Positions 61,601-64,000 of a stretch of 64,000 nucleotides of DNA are shown here, in pieces. How positions within the stretch are numbered: position 1 is the first letter of the stretch; each line of letters opens with the position of its first letter. The notes under the pieces were generated by a model. That model was not told where the DNA came from, ran no database searches, and saw only the letters and a list, made by a program, of their open reading frames with translations. Origin of the DNA: Limanda limanda (lineage: Eukaryota > Chordata > Actinopteri > Pleuronectiformes > Pleuronectidae); assembly GCF_963576545.1 (NCBI RefSeq), contig NC_083651.1, positions 21,581,248-21,645,247 of the forward strand. The letters are read 5' to 3'. The translations under genes were made by a program, and so were the position numbers.

Positions 61601-61990
61601 TATTTTTACGGCTTTTTTAGCTTTATTTACACAGCAATAATATTTTATTTCCTTGTTGACACAATCAATCATGTGCTGTATCCTCTTGTGTTTTGTGCTT
61701 TGAATAATCATGTCGTTTGACCATGAAGACAATTTACAATGTGTGTTTTTCCTTTACACTTTGAATCAAGTTTATCTTTTCAAAAAGTAGGCAAATACAT
61801 TAGCTCCGGTATCTAATTTCCATCACGTTCTGACCCATTGGTTTACATTATTTGAAGCATATATGGGTACTAATATAACCAAAGCAATATGTTTTAATTC
61901 ACGCTCTGTACGTTTTTTTTATTGTGTGCTGTAATTCCCAAATGAACTGTGAATTATTGTAATTTTTAAATAAAGAATATTTGAATATAA
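58652..61990 (+). other. chpf: CHPF 3' untranslated region (probable)
   Basis: Sequence after the CHPF stop with several possible poly(A) signals: ATTAAA at 58,695-58,700, AATAAA near 59,241, and AATAAA at 61,969-61,974 followed by a T-rich stretch. The last would give a 3.3-kb UTR. No convincing ORF lies in it. AT-rich direct and inverted phrases at 59,580-59,720 (AACTTTAAATAAATTCAGATAGG against AACTTTAATTTGAACAAACTTAAT) are noted. Confidence 0.5.
59048..59061 (+). promoter_or_regulatory. Candidate CTCF site in the CHPF 3' region
   Basis: CCACTAGAGGGCAG matches all 14 positions of the CTCF core. It lies about 400 bp after the CHPF stop codon, in the same orientation as the site at 50,342. 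Binding is not shown. Confidence 0.5.
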
Positions 61991-62080
61991 AAATATCCTG
62001 TTTTTGTTATTTGATTTTTTTTTAAGATTAGAAAATAGTTGATTTTACACTACAGCTACAGAATCCACTTTGTCCTTTAG

Positions 62081-62293
62081 GTGTCAGCAGAAGAGCATGT
62101 TTGCCGTCTGTGTGCGGAGCGGCTCCTTGACCAGGGCTGGCTGCTGGTGGCTGAGGAGAGCAGCCCGGTGAACATTAGAAATCATATTTGGATTCAGACG
62201 ATCCGCTCATCTCGTTCTCAGCATGTGCTCAGTGCGGCTGTAGTTAACATTCCTTCTCCTGTCAGAGCCGAGGTATTCCCAACGTCGGGTTAG
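62081..62293 (+). other. Unassigned short ORF after CHPF
   Basis: 70 codons starting at an ATG 20 bases after TTTGTCCTTTAG, a possible splice acceptor. The region is more GC-rich than its surroundings and reads VCRLCAERLLDQGWLLVAEE. I do not recognise it. It could be an exon or chance. Confidence 0.25.
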
Positions 62294-62299
62294 TTTAAA

Positions 62300-63330
62300 A
62301 AATAGGGAAAACGTTGAAACCTTAATTACAGCTTTAGTTATTTCAGGGGTCTGTATGCACTACCCTGAGGCATGCAGTAAAAACCACATAACTACAGAGC
62401 AGCTGGGAGGTAATTGTGAGTCATTATTTTGTACTTCGTTTTAAGCTCGATTTCAGGACTTTCTCCTCCCACACGGCGACACAGGCTTTCAAGACTTCTA
62501 GGAACTGGGACTAGATAAATGTAGATATTTGTTTTCACAATTTGGCTTTACCTGAGGGGTATTCAAAGAAGTGGAACCACAGAATATTCTATAGAGAGAA
62601 AGAAGAGAGGTTAATAAATCACTTATTTTAAAATACCCTCTATGAGTTGCCCCAAAACTCCCCTTTCAGTCTCTTAAATCCTTTTTTAATATCACTAAAT
62701 TACAGGTGGAAATACCTTAAAATGTGTGGAAACGTGTTCTAAAGTAAATAAATAAATAATAAGACAAACATGGAGTTACACAGTGAACTAGGCTCTGATT
62801 TAGAAAGCACTGGTTTTTATCTAAACTTTAATAGTCATCGTATTTACCATATGTAACATTTATAAAACGTGTCCTAACAGAGGGAATAATCACAAGATCA
62901 CAATTTCTGTACAAAATGTAAGCTTTCCTTGTTACTGCAGTGATGGTCCATTTCCATTTCTGTCAGAGATGGGATGAAATTATAAATTCCTGACAAGCGC
63001 TTGCATCACCCTGCACTTTTTTCTCCTGTCAGATGACCTCTCAGGGCTCGGCTTAAACATATTTAGCTGGAAAAAAAACTAAATAATACAGGACAAAATA
63101 ACGAGATATTCAAAACATATAATCGGTGGCTGGCTGCATTAAATTGATTTCTATGGATAATGCAATAAGCGAGCACAGGCTGAATGTCACAGAGCCGTAA
63201 AAAAAAGGGCGGCCTTAAGGAGCTGAGCGAGAATGGAAATAGAGCAGAGGCTGGAGGAATCTTAGGAATGTGAGCTACATGTTATCAAGCAGGGACGTTG
63301 TCCCGTCTGCTACAGAGCCGCTCGCTCCCG
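62300..63330. other. Intergenic, nothing recognised
   Basis: AT-rich sequence with no supported gene or repeat. Confidence 0.5.
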
Positions 63331-63339
63331 TGGCACCTC

Positions 63340-63370
63340 ACACACGCACGCACACACACGCACGCGCACG

Positions 63371-63463
<93 letters not shown>
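63340..63463. repeat. CA microsatellite
   Basis: CACGCACG-type start followed by about 90 bp of pure (CA)n. The overlapping His/Thr- and Val/Cys-rich ORFs are artefacts. Confidence 0.97.
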
Positions 63464-63466
<3 letters not shown>

Positions 63467-64000
63467 CTGTTGTAGCACCAACTCTCTCCAATCGACTTCT
63501 CTGTGATTTTTCATGCTTTCGGATACAGAATTACTCCCGGCCGTGTTTTACAGTGCACGTAAACACAGCCTCGTGAGGATAAAAAAATAAAATCCCCTTT
63601 CCAGCGACTCCAGGCCGAACCATTCAAACACGACTCTACAGTGATAATTCAGCCTCGTATTCATCTCAACACACCAGCCCCCGTGCGACTTGTCTGAGGA
63701 TAGCTACAATTATTGATGACAGAGGGGAAGATTGTTATGCATAGCCTGTACAGCGTGCCATCAGGGACTGTGATTGGGAACCTTTTGAAAATGTCAAAGT
63801 GACACATGATTATGAATATTAAACAGCCATGTATAGCCCATGATTACTTGATGGGAGAGAGGGATTTGACAGATGGAGGAGTCTGGAATCTCACTGTGAG
63901 CAAATGTGATCTATGGTGGTATTGTGGAAACAGAAATCAACAGTCCAATTAACAGAAACTTATTTATATTATCTTAGTCAACATGATATCCTGTGACATG

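Noticed and set aside
63270..63576. His/Thr-rich and Val/Cys-rich ORFs
   Set aside because: Products of the (CA)n microsatellite in different frames.
1..64000. CRISPR arrays, operons, prokaryotic terminators or ribosomal binding sites
   Set aside because: The window is vertebrate nuclear DNA; the tandem repeats lack spacer-repeat architecture.

Overview
The window is nuclear DNA of a ray-finned fish, most likely a percomorph teleost. The grounds are intronless fish-type olfactory receptor genes, multi-exon vertebrate genes with GT-AG introns, a frameshifted L2-type LINE with a tandem TTCTGA tail, Tc1, hAT-like and TTAA-flanked elements, and long GA, GT and CA microsatellites. There is no sign of prokaryotic or viral sequence.

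Region 1 (1-1,840) is a GC-rich tandem array with two phased hairpins and about four copies of a TATA-like module. Region 2 (1,844-19,120) is a small olfactory receptor cluster on the + strand. It holds four intact one-exon genes (7,041; 11,276; 13,665; 17,655) and one decayed fragment (8,096-8,440). It was built by repeated local duplication: a ~940-bp block lies at 1,844 and 9,352 with a shortened copy at 16,423, and the last two genes sit in ~2.0-kb units that match along their whole length. A broken L2-like LINE (about 2,830-6,173) separates the first copy of the block from the first receptor.

Region 3 (19,120-24,030) has no confident gene. It contains a Tc1-derived element with inverted ends (about 21,400-22,060) and one unassigned exon-like ORF. 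Region 4 (24,030-38,430) is AGPAT3 on the - strand, with eight coding exons reconstructed completely (377 codons) plus upstream non-coding exons. It encodes an ER lysophosphatidic acid acyltransferase. Region 5 (42,605-48,540) is PDXK on the - strand, with eleven coding exons (311 codons). It encodes pyridoxal kinase. AGPAT3 and PDXK are also close neighbours on human 21q22.3, which supports choosing AGPAT3 over AGPAT4.

Region 6 (48,600-52,300) is intergenic. It holds a truncated, stop-containing copy of the first coding exon of BCS1L and a TTAA-flanked MITE. Region 7 (52,623-about 61,990) is CHPF on the + strand, with four coding exons (766 codons) and a long 3' UTR. It encodes chondroitin polymerizing factor, a Golgi type II membrane protein. 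In human, BCS1L and CHPF both lie on 2q35. The last 2 kb holds a long CA microsatellite and no recognised gene.

The genes do not form a functional pathway; their proximity is chromosomal synteny. I found no clear new biological system. The most interesting signals are the mosaic identity among the receptor genes, the duplicated block beside them, several perfect palindromes, a nested transposon, the BCS1L exon relic and a conserved-looking micro-exon in the AGPAT3 5' region. All exon coordinates were read by eye from splice signals and reading phase, not from transcripts.
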